Assembly (NCBI RefSeq): GCF_040807025.1
Contig: NC_090944.1
Location: 113,832,238 to 113,896,237, forward strand
DNA: 64,000 nucleotides
Direction of reading: 5' to 3'
Source of the DNA: Struthio camelus
Taxonomy: Eukaryota; Chordata; Aves; Struthioniformes; Struthionidae
A program made the position numbers and the translations under genes. Within the stretch, counting starts at the first letter, position 1, and every line of letters begins with the position of its first letter. A model generated the notes under the pieces. The model was not told where the DNA came from, did not search any database, and worked only from the letters and a program-made list of their open reading frames with translations. Positions 43,506 through 57,217 of this stretch are shown in pieces.

Positions 43506-46500
43506 CTGTTTCCATTAGGAAACAGTTAGGAAAACATTTTATCTTTCCTTCTGACGCTTTTTCTACTAGCCATGCCCAAAACAAACGTCGATGAAAGGAC
43601 GCGTTCTGTGCACAGTGATCAGAACAAATATTAGAGGTTTATTTTAAAATAAGCAAAATTCCATTCTTTCCAACACTGTATCATGCATTGAAGCTGGTAT
43701 AGTTAAAAAAATAGACATCACTGGCTACAATTTCCAACACAGTATTAGCGGATCCCTTCCCTCGTCTGCAAAGATTTGTTTTAATAATCTGTGTATGTAA
43801 TTCAGGCCTTGCAGTCCTGACAATGAGAGCATAAGCTTGAAATTATGAATGGCCTAGAGATAAGAAAACTGCTCTGCTATCTCTTTTTATCCCTCTTGAA
43901 ACAGCCCCATTTCCCTTCCTCTTCTCCTGTCCTTTCTAAAAGGAAAGGGGATTTCAACCTACCTTGTCTGAGCTTGGTGCCTGCCACACCAGATACCTCT
44001 GCCCAGCAGGGAGATTTATCCCACCCACTCATCTTACTCACAGAAAGCCTAGCACAGAGCCGCTTTAGGCTCAGCGCCAGTTTTTCGGATCTGGCCTTTC
44101 GATCTCAACCTGCTCTACCGACTTTACAGCCTTCTACCAAGACCCAGTCTAAGGAGAGATACTGGCCTCTGAAGGACCCCAAATACGGCCAGTAGGCAAA
44201 GATGTGTGAGGACCAGCATTGCAAGCAAGGTGGGAGTGGGTAAGGTTGGGAAGAACAGGGTTTGACACGGCCCTACGTCCTAAGGAGCAGATCTCCTGCT
44301 CTTAACCTAAAAATGTACTAAGGTATTAACACAAGGTCTCAGCTCTATTCAAGTCGATAGATGCCTCATCTCTGACTTCAGCCTGAGTAGCTAGCACAGG
44401 CTTATTTTAGTAACTAGCTCTGTATTGTGGTGACAACAGTAAAAGTGCCATAATCTATAAAAATCACTTTAAGTCAGTAACCGAAAACTTTCAGGGAAAT
44501 GGGGCTATCCTATATCAGGGCTTGGGGTTTCCATAAACTTCACTGCTACAAGAATAACAGAATTGCCTGCTTGGTTTAACAAGCAACATATTTGCTGCTT
44601 CCAGGCACCAGATGTTTTTTCAGTAGACTAAAGGCAGAATACATCATCCAGCTTCAGATTTAAATAAGTCCCTTCTTTCCTTTAAATCAGGACAACAGGA
44701 ATGTCAGTGTTATCCACATGCTGCTGTATCAAATTCTGAGGCTTGTTTTTACTGAAACCCTGCTGTTTTTCCTGCGTAGCCGTGGGCAAGGGAGCTCAGC
44801 GGCTGTGTGTCGCTTCCCCCTCTCCGAAATAGAACGAGCACAGCTACCGGCTTCACAGCAGGCAGGTAACGATCAAGATTTTGACCTTTCGATGGGCTGC
44901 AGTATAAAAGAGCGAGACACTTTCATTAATAAAATTTTCATACATTTATCCCACGGTAATTTATTGCACGAGACAAGATTATTCCCCAAGGAAGTGTAGG
45001 AGGTGATCTTAGACTTTATTAAGTTGTTCTACAAGCAGTGCAGCTAACCAATATTGGACTCGGGCAGATTAGACCTCTCCTAAGCCCTGCTTCCCACTGC
45101 TTAATCTTAGCTTGGTTTCACACTCTCCTGAAATGCCCCTGGGGCAAAGACGGCCCAGGCAGCGGTCACTGTGCAGCCAGCCATAGACTGGCCAGCTGAC
45201 CAAATTATATAAAATGTCTGAATTCTGCCTATTTTTTTTTCTCATGGGGGTCATAAGCTAGGCAGTCTGTCCTCCGTGCAGCTACCAGTTTTTACACACA
45301 CAAACCCTCTTAGTACTGTATTTAAGACTTCTCCCTGATTTAAATGTAGCTGAATCTGGCCAACAGGTCTCACAGCTATCGGGCAGGGGAACAACAGATG
45401 GATCAACAACAAAAATGTTATTTTCTTAGGAAACTGGGAATGTTTCTCCCATCCCTAATGTGTGGGATGGAAATGCAACATTAAGACTCCCAGATAGCCT
45501 CCTGCTTTATGGTAATGAAATGTAGTACAATACTAAAAAGGTATTTTAATGTTTTAAAGATAATTTCCCTATGTTGTCACTACAGGGTTGAATCCTTTTC
45601 ATGTCCTGGATAAGCATTGTGGAATATTATAACTTAACACGATCATTTCAACATCAAAATTATTTTGGTTTTAGGATAGCACACACCCCTATGGTATATT
45701 TCATTGTTAATTGCTAATATGGTATAGTGGATGGAGAAGATATTTTTGTCTATACGTTTCATCATTTAAAATGCCATATACAGATACACCACACTTCCAA
45801 TGCCTTGCAGACATGAAGTATCCGTCATAATTTCAGAGATATCCCATTACAACTGAATCTAGCTATTTAGTCTTAAGAGCAGTTTCCCGTTAAGTCACAC
45901 ATTGATGAAAAATTGTAGGCAAAAAGAAAAGAAAAAGCCTGTTCTTTGGCCCGGCTAACTCCAGACAGACCAAATAGTTATTTTAAGGCATCTTGCTGTT
46001 CAGGAGAATGCTAGTATGGTGCATTTGTACTTATAGCATTAGCACTGGCATAGAGGTCAGAGGTAAGGAAGTCCATTTGTTTTCTGAGGGCTCTGAAGCA
46101 TTGAATCTCTATCAAACATTGACCCCCGGTGCCATTTAAGCGCTTTTAATAGCAGGAGTGTGCTTTTATCTATGCTAACAGAGAGACCCAGGAAGGTCTA
46201 CAGCTGTATGTATATAGGACAGAAGAGAGTAATGCTACTGTGAAAGGGCCACAGCAGTAAGGATCTTAGTTATCTCAAGCATCAATGTACAAATGTTGTT
46301 TATGGAGGTTAAGTGACAAGTTAGTGTGTCCAGTTGGATGTCACTAGTAACTCACCTCAGAAACACAGGACTGAGGCACAATTCAAACTGAGGTTTGAGC
46401 TCTGTCCTGAACTTCAGTGGATACAAATCACTATAATTTCTTATTTCTCTTACATTAATGTATCTAACAAAAATTGCCACTCAGTGACTTCCGCACATGT

Positions 46501-48539
46501 TCAGCCTAGACATACCCTGCAGCACACTTCCTGGGAGTTTCATGCTTTGCTTCTGTATATTGTGTTAGAGAAGCTAAAAATGGCTTCTTAGCTCTCTATA
46601 GGTCATTGTCACTACAAGGATATAAGCTGAATAAGATTGTAGGAAGAGGCAGTATCTTTTATTATTGGTCTCATAAAATACATTTCTTTTCCCCACAGTC
46701 TTTTCCTAATGTTTTTAACGGAAAAACACACTACAAGGTTGGGATATGATTCCTAATTAACAAGGAGGGCCTCAAAATTCTTCTGCCTAAGATGTGCTGG
46801 GCTGCACTGCACTAAACCCTCAGCTTTAATTCAATGACTTCAGTCAGAGCATGACCATTTGCTGGGAGCTTCTCAGTGGTACAGATCACTGCATTCTGCG
46901 CAGCTTCTAGGGAGCCAGGCAATCTGGTCGCCTGCTAGCTCACATTGACAGCTTAGCCTGAAAGGTCCGACTCTTGAAATGAAAAACGCAGCTGAAAATT
47001 TCTGCTTTAGCTGTCTGCAGCATGTGAAAAATAGCCATGTTCGCTAGTACTCGTGGCTGGTATAGAAGGCACACCAGAGGACGTTACGGAACAGAAAGGA
47101 AGCATGTTTCTACATAGAGATGGTAAAATTCCTACTTATCCCTATGGAGAAATTTGCCTCTGCTTAGGGAACACCAGATAGCACTCAAGAAGATAAAAAG
47201 GTTAAAGAAAGTTTAAAAAACTAACCGCACTGAAATATAAAGTCCTCTCCAGCCCTCTGAAGGAGACGTTTCCACGGGTAGCAAGACCATAGCCAGACCG
47301 ATACTGCAACCTTAGCACTGGTGTACTGCAGTATTGATAATGAAAGCATCGCGACTTGAGATGTAGAGCGAGCATAAGGTATCAATATCTAGGATTTGAG
47401 GACACACAGCATATGGTACCATGGGACTTACTACAGGGAGAGAGGAAGCCTAGAAGATCTACTCTAAGGTTTAGGACCCCAAGTAAGTTTAAATCCCACT
47501 TTAGATTGCGTCCTTGGTCCTGTGTTTCTGAGATGAAAGTCACATTGGTCACATCCAACCGGACACACTGACCTGTCACCTAACCTCTACAATTTCCCTG
47601 TAGACGTTACTTAAATGGGACAGTAGTTCAGGGTATGTAGTCATCAGGAACTGAGTTACTGCAGCATAAAGAGCGAGGGCCCTCACCCCCGAGCAGTTCT
47701 GGGGCTCAGGCGGCGCTGGCTGCAGGCTGCGTCCTCCCTGCGGGCTGGACCCACCTGACAGCTCAGTCCTGCCTCCTGCCCGCGTCTCGGCAGACTCCTG
47801 CCCTTTCTCTCCTGCTGTCTCTAGTGTTCGTCCATTCCCTCCACAAGCTATTTCAGCTTATTGGGCTGGCAGAAAACTGTTAGTTCTGGTTTGGGTGGGC
47901 ATAAGGTTTTTGTTAGCTTAATGAACTGAATCAACTCTCAGATCGGCTGGTTTCTTCACTGAACTTCAACCTATATTTTTTTTTTTACTGAAAAAGATGA
48001 GTGTTCGCGCAGTCCCTTAAGGCATTTCACGTGCAGGGACAGTAATCTACAGAAGAAGGGCAGTAATGAAGAGCTTGGATCCATAATTTTATAAAGAGCC
48101 TAAAGCAGAACAGAAAGGTTGATGTGGTTACGCCCTTAAACGGGGACAGTGCATTAGACAAGTCTATAGCGAGCAGAAACGCAAGTAAACAAAAAATATA
48201 TAGAAAGCGTTTAGACAAACAATAAAGAACGGAGCCCTTGATGTAGCAAGATACTTGCATATATGAAATTAGTCCCCAGCAGATCTATACAATTGTCAGC
48301 ATTATTCAGAGCAGAAAATCAAAGTACAGGGAGGCAAAGTCCCTCGGTAGCCAGGGGGGCACGGCTTCCAAGTCTCTGCCAGTGCCAGGCCAGCGCTCTG
48401 ACGGCCAGGCTTCACGTGCTGCTTTAAATAATGAAGTGGTCTCCAGGATTTCAGTGACAAAATCAATAGCCCCCTGATGAACTGGGCCTTTCATTTCCCT
48501 TTTTTCACCCCTTTCCTTGTTTTTGGTCTCTGACTCTCT

Positions 48540-48900
48540 GTAGGGATATTAAATATGTTTCGAGGTTTCAGGTAAATTGGGAGCATTTTCATTTTTAATT
48601 AGTAGACAGACATCAGAGGACCTGACCCCTTTTATAATAACCGGAAGGGTTGGGTAATTGAGGTCTGAGTAGTCAAGGTCAAAATATGTTGCTTAATGTA
48701 CATCTTACAGTTATCTAATATTGACTTTTTAACATCATAGCTATTAAGCTACAAAATCTTCAGGCCCAAAGATGTCATTGTTTTCTATAAACCAATTAAT
48801 AGATGGGTTTTGTAAATTGAAAACGTATTAATACAGCATAACATTTCACGTAGCAGCGGTGCATCTCCTCATATTTAGGTCTGTACACATTAGCAATAAT
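48540..48900. promoter_or_regulatory. Candidate conserved noncoding element
   Basis: An AT-rich block with homeodomain-type cores (TTTAATTAG, CCAATTAATAG) and a perfect extended nuclear-receptor half site TCAAGGTCA at 48673-48681 (ESRR/NR5A type). No repeat was recognised. The call rests on motif density only. Confidence 0.25.
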
Positions 48901-50763
48901 ACTTAGGATAAAGCTGCTTTCGTCTTTAATACAGGATCTGTTATGTCATGAAAGTCTCAATGTCTGCAACACAAGCACATTTACATAAGGATGCTTCATC
49001 CACAGTACCTATCAGTACGCCCTGGTCAGCAGGATGGGAGGCATACACTAACAGGGATGAATGTCCTGTTAATACAGCGCGTCAGAGCTGTGAAAAGACA
49101 CCCCCAGGAATATTGGTCCAAGGAGTAGATGACCTGATTTTCTTAAGGTGATGTTCAGATTCTCACTAAAAGCAAGAAAGAGAGCATCCCTGTTTCCTTA
49201 TACTAAGCCTTTTTCAAAGCTTGACGTAATTTGTCCGAGCAGGTTATTATACCATTATAATAACTCTTAACTCTTGGTGTTACTTCTGCACTAACACTTG
49301 TAGGAGAGAAGAGGGCCAAACTGGTCTCCATGCAGAGCTGCACGATAGCACCATTTCGAGTAAAGATACACATCTTATCACAGTACAGCCAGTACATTTG
49401 GAGACTTAGTAGGAACACTGGACCATAAGTCCAGTGCAAAATGAGAGTGTTTCCACACACTTGAAATAGTTTTAACTAAACCGTTGTAAGCTTGTACATC
49501 ATAACTTCTACAAAGGTGTTTCCTATCTTTGACATTCAAATTGACCGCCTCAATCCAATAATTATTTTTCTTAGGATCTATGGAAAGAACAAGTTAAGAG
49601 TAAGGTGTATATATCAGAAAACAGGAAAAGGCAGCATGAGACGCATCGTAATACAAACACCATGGGTCCCCTAGCAAGCAACAGTTCAAGAGGGCAGGCC
49701 AGAGAGTTTAATTTGCTGCTGGATGGGCAACCCATAAAGGCAAGTACCGACTACTGTGCCATAACCTTACTAGTCTTCAGCAGCGAGCTCACCACAACCT
49801 TGCCCTATAGCCTGTTTGTTTTTTCTTCTCTGCAATTTTCTTCTTCTCCTAATTTTGGCAAAACTCCCCTAGTGGTAATGATGATGGGAGCATTGCTACA
49901 AACAAGACTACTGGCCCTTTATTCATCAGGTTGCCTAAACCTGAGCTGAGTCAGGTGCTAAAGTGGTTAAAACCATTGCATCAAGGTGTTGGTTCACGAT
50001 CCCACCTGGATTTAATTAGGACAGTGGAGAAATTTACCCTCCTCTAGCTCTGCGGTGGTAATGGCTTTGGCCTGTGCAGTTAGATCTGACGGGGGCCGTT
50101 AGCCAGCCCTCTGACTCCTCAATTCTTGGCTTGGTGCATTAAGACAGATCAGTATTAATATTGATTAATGCCCATTCCAGTTAATGTGCCACACACTGAC
50201 TGCCACATTTGGAGGCATACTGCCTATTTACAGCTTTTTAACATGATCACCACCAGCATACAGGCTGGTAAACTCTTCCTCTGCTGCAGATAAGTCAGAT
50301 GAAGACCATGAATTAGAGCCTTCAGGACCTCCGGCCAGAGGGGAGTTTGGGGGGTTACCTGTACTGCAGATAGAAAAGGCATGATGAGAGCAGCCAGCCT
50401 CAGAGAGTGCTTTTCACTGGCTGCACATGCTGCAAGGAACTGATTGGTTGCAGACTGGTTTTCAAACGCTAGCCAGTGAGGTGCACTGCAGCTTACTTTG
50501 AGCTACTGTGTTTGAATCTTCTCTGAGACCAGCTGTGTCTAAGCAATACTCTTCCAGAGGGCATCTCACCCAAGCTCAGCCACCAGGCGTCCCAACTGCA
50601 GCCACGGAGGTCAGCTTTTAAATTCATTCCCCCCGAAACATCTCCTGTCGAGAAAGTCATGACACAACGTAAACCAGGAATGAAATCTGAACAGGTTTGC
50701 TAGCCCTAACATTTACTCTATACATAGGTAACGCTACTCCTAGAATCCTACTGACTTAAAAAC

Positions 50764-50778
50764 AAACACACACACACA
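50764..50778 (+). repeat. Short (CA)n run
   Basis: About seven CA units. A separate A run lies near 50806-50820. Confidence 0.8.
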
Positions 50779-52499
50779 AATTATGCTCTTATAAAGCACG
50801 GGAAGAAAAAAAAAAAAAAAGACTTTCCAGTAGAGTGCAAAAATGCAATGCATCTCTCACAACACGTTTACTCATCACCTTAAACTGAAAAGCTGAATAT
50901 GCCACTTTTCTTTTTAGTTTTACCACACATGCACTTACTCCCTCCTCTTTCCTCTTTTGTTGTTGGCAAACATTAAAGCAAATTGAAATTGCTAAGCATC
51001 CTTCTAGGGCTTTCTTGTAGCTAAGTGAGATGACTGAAGAGAAGTACCCTCCCATCTCCTTACTTTCTGCATTACGTGGTGCAGTCTTGAGATAAGCAAG
51101 TGAGCTTTCTCCTTACGTGATGCTTAAGCCTGAGCCATTACTAGCTAAAAACCCAGTGAGGTTTCTGTCAGCAGAGTTGTGCCTCAGCTCTGGGAAAGCA
51201 CATGGATGGGCACAAAATGAGGCTAACGAGAGAGCAGCTTCTGGCTGGCTATTTAGCTGCAACATTTGTTGTAAAACCTCTCAGTGATCCCTTGAGCCCA
51301 AGCTCAAAGTCTCATAGCTATTGGTCTGAGAAATTTCCATCTGGATTATCACAACAAGCACTGTAGATGCTGAGCTAGCACCACACAAGCCTGGGCCTCT
51401 GTAATAAATTCAGCCGAGAGTCAGTTCAGCAAATACCTGACAACTACCATAGATCAGGTGAACGTAACATAGTAGCCTGCTGCATCACTGGAGAAAACTA
51501 GTCCGAGTCTGACCTGCCTTTTGAAATAAGGAGCGTGTCTAGTTCAAAATCTCAGCATAGATGTCATAATCCTCTTATTTATACCTTTTTAGAGGGGGTG
51601 AAGGACTCTTAATAGTTCAACACCAGAAACTTCCACTGACGATACAGGTTGGAAGAAGGGTATTCAGTACCCCGGAGCACTGAGGTAGCAGAGCTCCCGC
51701 AGGACCACCGCAGCCTGGGCCACACCGCTATTCTGCACTGTCTAGTAAGGGACTAGAGGATCCAGGTGCAGCTGGTGGCTACTGGCTTTCATCTCAGAGA
51801 CATTCCCCAACCTTCAAATGGAAAATGGATAGAAATAGCAGGTTTCTCCGCAGATAGGGTAGGTAATTTCCCGAAGGATCTGACATTTACATGCACTCAG
51901 TGGAGGCAATTAGCATCTTAAAAGAACTGCAGACCTTGCCAACAGTCAAGATCCTCCCACCGACCAGCCTCACCAGTGACTTTTGGGGCAACTCTTTGTT
52001 CGGAGCACAAAGCACAGGCAACGGGCAGCAGGCAGACCCAGACCCCGACCTTCCGCACAGCTGAAGCCTTCACCTTATCCTGCACCTGCAACTTCATTTT
52101 CCGTGTGCTCCTAAGCTGCCTATTTTAAATGGAAAACAGGATCTTGGGCATGAAATAGCTATCGAAACGTTAAATCACCCAGTTTTTGGTTCTGTAGGGA
52201 TTTGCTTGACTTATCACATGCCGAGGAAAGAGCAGCACGATTCAAATCAGACCCAGTTTAGCTTTTTCTGATATTAACACTGCGTTCTGATGTAGGAAAG
52301 ATCCTGGCCTAAGTCTCATCTAAAAAAGCTATAAAATCTAACAAGGGATTAAAATGTAAATCATTCTTATAAATTCCTCTAGGATACTGGGATTCATCCC
52401 ATTTTTCTGGCTAAGATTCATCATCAGCAAGTATTTTGCCACACCAATGCGTGGGCTACAAATTATTCTGCCAGCGCACATCGCACAGTGGGGGTGCCC

Positions 52500-52626
52500 T
52501 TCGTTATCCTTTCACCCCCCTGCAAAAATGTACTGGAACGCCGGGATCTACCGGAGCGCTCCGGTGTTTTGAATCATCACATCTCCGAGGAGACAGTGCC
52601 CTGACGTCATCCAGTCATTCCGGAAA
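52500..52626. promoter_or_regulatory. CpG-bearing motif cluster, candidate enhancer or cryptic promoter
   Basis: Within AT-rich DNA there is a perfect 16-bp palindrome ACCGGAGCGCTCCGGT (52550-52565), a full CRE TGACGTCA (52602-52609) and TTCCGGAA (52618-52625, ETS/STAT-like). Three intact CpG palindromes within 80 bp are unusual for bird intergenic DNA, where methylated CpG decays. Confidence 0.4.
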
Positions 52627-53227
52627 CACATGCAGCTTTTGTCAAGTGGGCAATAAAAGCAAATTAAATGAAAAAAGTTTTCTAAAGGTTTTATAAAGAG
52701 GTAGTAAAAAAAAAAATCACATTTACTTTTCTTATCCAATCGAGAAGACATCTTTTCAAGGGAGAGGTATTAATTCGACAAACTGTGGGTGCTGGGCCTA
52801 CCCACTTAACCTAGTGCATGTTCTTGCTAGACTGCATTTGCAGAGACGCCCCTTTCAATCTCCACCCTTTTCTGAATGGGATTTAATGACTATTGAAACA
52901 CCCTAAGTCTGCCTTCCCATCTCTCAAGAAGTGCAAAGTTGCTTTGACTTTCCTACTGCTGAGCTTTTGTCTGTCCTCAGCTTTTCAAAAATGCCGATGT
53001 TTTTCTGGCAAAAGGGAGGTATCATCGCCTATGTTTGATTTAAGTATTAGCAGTAAGTGAGCATGGAAGGCAGATAAGAGAATACGCAAATCTCAGTGTG
53101 AAGTCTTTCTATGCAGTGAACATATATTTTGCATAAACATGTAAATCAACCCCTACTCCTTATACAAATACATACCCAAGACTACTGCACGCATGTTATT
53201 AATACCTGTTAATGAAGGCCTATGTAT

Positions 53228-53293
53228 CAATTATTAATCACAATAATAGGTGATTATTAATCACAACAGGTAATTATTAATCACAACAATAGG
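53228..53293 (+). repeat. Three-copy AT-rich minisatellite
   Basis: ATTATTAATCACAA occurs three times at a 20-24-bp spacing, each followed by short variants of CAGG/TAATAGG. A small local tandem repeat. Confidence 0.75.
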
Positions 53294-55647
53294 AAAAAAC
53301 TGATACACCACTTTGTCTCTGAGGAATACCTTAACAGCAGTGATCTAAAAATGTAGGGTCCCATTTCAAAGACTTTTTTTTTTTTGATTTGAAGACCATA
53401 GTCTTTCTGGGAAAAAAGAATCCTTGTACTATCTTGAATCTTGGTGTTAATTTGATTCAGGGAGATATGGGTGTTAAATAAAGCATTTTGGATTAACAGC
53501 ATTTAATCCCTTCACCAAATCACGATGTCACTCTTGCGATCGTAATGATTACAATACAACAAGAATCAAAATTAAAGCCACCCCAAGCACCCCAAGCAAT
53601 AGGACACATTGCCAAGAGCCAGGAGCGGATTCTCAGCTGTATCACAAGCTAGGGGTCCTCAGGGTCAGGCGCAGGAGCCTTGTCGGCTGCGGCTGCTCTG
53701 GTTTAGTTTCAGTCTGTAGTTCATGGAACCGCTATGTGCTGCCGCCCTCAGAGCCCTCGCTCGCTCATTTAGTGCTATTTACAGGAATTACAACATAATT
53801 GGCCAACATACAGATTAGGCCTCTGTGATTCCTTACAACAATGAACTATCTTGAAAGAATCCCTGAACAAGTCCCAACATTAGCTTCAGGGCCCTTTTGC
53901 TAGTTTATGACATACAGGAAGACCCATCAAGCAGCAGTTCTCTACTCTCCCATTTTTTACTGTTGTTGTTGTTTCTTAAACCATTGCATTCTTAAGCTTC
54001 AATAGCAGATGATGCCTCAATTAGAAGGAATAAGTATAGTTAACTGTTAGCAAGATATATTTTCTCTCCCTCGTGATTTACAGACACTGAAGTGTTAAAA
54101 AAGAAAAAAAAATCTGTTATTTTACTGAATTTCTTAGGTGGGTGTCACACTTGTATGTTACCTTGTCATCATAACACATCCTTCTGATATCAGGTAAGGG
54201 TTGTTGTCATAACCTGGAGGCTTCCTAGTTTCCCACTGCGCTGCAGAGCAAGGAACTTTTTGTTCCTGCAGTTTTGTTCATTTCGCTGCAGCTCTTGCCT
54301 TACTAACTATACGGCTTACTCCTGACTCATCTTCTGAGCTTACAAAATACAAGATAAAAATAGATTATTGTTCTATCTAAATTCCCATAATCCTTGTGGT
54401 CATTAAAAATAAAGTCATGCAACTGTTCTTAGTCAGGATTGCACTAATTAGTGCAATTGGTACTTCTGACCTTGCGATATCTACCTTTAACACGCTCCTG
54501 TTTGCAGTGCTGCCTGCCTTGCCACATACAGCATAGATAATGCTGCCTTAAACAACAGAGTGCCTGCGAGACATGCATGCAAACCAGAAAATTGGTCAGG
54601 AACCTTTTGCATAGCAATATACGTAGTTTATTCACATCCTCAATCTATGGCTTACTTGAATGTTTTGGCAGTAGATTCTTGCTGTATCTGCTGACATATT
54701 TACCATTTGATTTATCTACATTTCACTGGAGTCAGGACACCGCTGATGTAAATCCCTTAATAAGTTTAATCCCTCCCCATCAAGCTGTAATTAAATAAGT
54801 TATACTGATAGGACAATCAACTCTCTGAATATTATAACAAAAAGCGTAAGCAACAGGGGGCTTATGATGCAGGTCATGAACACACAATAACAAGAGCAGG
54901 AATTTAAACAGTTAATTTAGATTAGTTCAGAGAAATCCTCAATCATTGCAGACTTGACAGAGTTATACAAACCCAGCAAAGGTAGAGAGAAATAAGGCAG
55001 GGATTTTTTTTTTTAAAAACTTCTCTCATAAGGCAGGAGGGAAGGAACCACCAGTGCAACAAAGATAGGACATTCATAACTAATGAGGCTTTTTTGAGAC
55101 CGAGTAGACTTTGAAAAATGCTTACAAGTAGCCTGCTGGACTCGTTAAGCTCCCTGAGCTCAAAAATGCATCAGGGCTACAAAACAAAACAGGGGCACTG
55201 AAGAAGCTAAATAAAAAGAAAACAAAGCAGGGATATAAATTTCAATGTGTCAGACGTAAGGCAGCCTCTGATGGAAAGGTTAGGAAGAAAATTCCTATAT
55301 ATAGGCAGGTTATTTCATGCTTGTCCACTCCAGGGATCCTTCCAACTTTCCCTGAGGCACTTGTACTGGCTGCTTTTGGTAAGAGAATAATGGTTCAGAT
55401 CCGGATCTGAAGTCCAATTCACTATGCAATTCCTGTAATATGTGTTTAGATAATGAATGAAGCCATTTTAATAGCTATTCTCAATGTAAGAACTACTGAG
55501 TAGTCTTAAAAATTGTTTTTGAATTTGTGGCTATCTCTTGCAGGATCAAGGGCTTTGTAAGCCCCAGAGCAGACATGTTGTGTTGGGAAGTCAAAGCCTA
55601 CAAAAGAATTGGCCATCTGGCTACTAATAAAGTTGTTAAGTTCTCTA

Positions 55648-55840
55648 GACTTTCAGGCCAGAAAGGATCATGACAACCATCTACTCTAATTACCTGCATA
55701 CTCTAATTACCTGCATAATGTAGGCCACAACCTCCCATAGCAATTAGGCTAAACAGTGCCTACTTCTATTTCAGCTCCCTGGTAAAACATTTAACAGTTT
55801 TGACTTCCAGACTGAAGGGATGGAGGACTCATCCCATACC
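55648..55840 (-). mobile_element. Old CR1 fragment of reptile/turtle-like type
   Basis: TTTCAGGCCAGAAAGGATCA, then a short gap, then ATAATGTAGGCCACAACCTC and GGGATGGAGGACTCATCCC resemble the 3' part of ancient CR1 families known best from turtles and crocodilians. It is heavily diverged. A 17-bp unit, ACTCTAATTACCTGCAT, is duplicated in tandem at 55683-55716. Confidence 0.6.
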
Positions 55841-57060
55841 CAAGTCAGGGCTCTCCCCTAAACGGAGGGAACTTGGCTCATTCTGAACTCAGCTACGTTC
55901 TGCACCGAACCACTGAGTCTTAAACCTTTTCCTCCAGACCAGAATTCATGACTCAGTACCCAGAGAGTACTCGTACATACTAGATCTGTATTTTACTTTC
56001 CTTTGGGCAAACTAAGGAGACTGGACTCCTTTCTTCTTCCACTGAAAGAGGTTTTTCAGATTACTCTTGTAATTTTAATTGGCTCACAGACTCGGTCACT
56101 GTTTGCCAGTCTCTCAACTCTTTGTGGCGTCACTCCCTTGTGGGGTAATTTCTCTTCAAAGAGCCTCCATCTATTCCTTGCTGCCAGATCCTTCGCCTCT
56201 GACAGGTGCTGTCAAGCACAGCCCTTAATAGGTGATTTGAACTCCTCAGTGACTTGTCCTCATACATTTTTTTCATTCTACCACTTTGTTATTTATTTGT
56301 ATTTGATTTCGTGTTAGCTTTTTCTTCCTTAAATAAAAATTTGAGCAGTATTTATTCTGCTGCATCAGATGTTAGCACTAGCTATCTTTGAAGTTCCAGA
56401 TATATCATTCTCTAGGCTCATGAGGAAATCTTCATCAAACCAACTGGCTAACTCAGTACAAAAATAGACTGACACCAGGAAGGACAACCAACCGTAAAAG
56501 ACCTATTTTCTTATTCCACATAGAAAATTTAAGGATTTAAGGAGATTTTAAGTACTAATGGATTCTACCTATAGAGAGATATTAATAAGCAAGCTTTTTT
56601 TTTGCTTGTTTTACTTTGAGAGCGCAGGAACTAAAGCACATAACGTGCCCGAGTCTCAGACACCCGTTTTTACCCTCGCTTGCCCCCAGTTCACTGCGAT
56701 CACCGTTCTTACAGCTATGGCCATTAGTCTGCAGCTTCTTTTAGAAGCAGCCAATTCACAATCAGCTAGAAAGTCAGGTGTTCGTATGCCAAATGGGCTG
56801 TGTGCGCTGCTTCGATGCCAAGCTCACACCAGGCTCGGATGTCAGATGGGGGAAGAAAAGAGACAGACACCTGGAACGGACTGAACCTAACAGCAGAAAT
56901 TGCCCTGTGCCACTGAAATAGCCTGCAACAGGACTTTGAGCGCATTTCACACGGTAAATTTTTTTAAGTTGGCAAGAGACTAATCTTGCTACGCAGGAGC
57001 GTGCACACATGACGCGACACGACATTAAGACCTTTTTAAAGTAAAAATACAAGATGGAGT
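55841..57060. other. Intergenic stretch before the 3' UTR-like region
   Basis: No gene recognised. The frame at 56003-56317 (plus) has no resemblance I can name. Confidence 0.5.
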
Positions 57061-57154
57061 CCCGAGAGAGAAAAATTTATTGACTTAGATCTGATCAGCA
57101 TGTCACGATATGCTCACAACTCATACAGCTGACACTCTTAGAGCCAAGAGAGGG

Positions 57155-57217
57155 TTTTTTTTTTTTTTTTTTTAAAAATACAACTTTCTTTCCAGCAGGA
57201 AGGTTTTTTTTTTTTTT
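57155..57217 (+). repeat. Two T homopolymers
   Basis: T(19) at 57155-57173 and T(14) at 57204-57217, separated by TTTCTTTCCAGCAGGAAGG-type sequence. Confidence 0.85.

Larger units (their letters stand above)
40891..55647. other. Long intergenic stretch between NEK2 and the LPGAT1 side
   Basis: I found no gene. It contains a CR1 scrap (43427-43505), a small GC-rich patch near 47670-47820, a conserved-looking AT-rich stretch near 48540-48900, a CA run (50764-50778), a motif cluster at 52500-52630 and a 20-24-bp minisatellite at 53228-53293. Open frames are short and unsupported. Confidence 0.55.

Noticed and set aside
56003-56317. A 104-codon plus frame (MGKLRRLDSFLLPLKEV start)
   Set aside because: No recognisable family, no splice or promoter context, next to old repeat DNA; length is within chance expectation.
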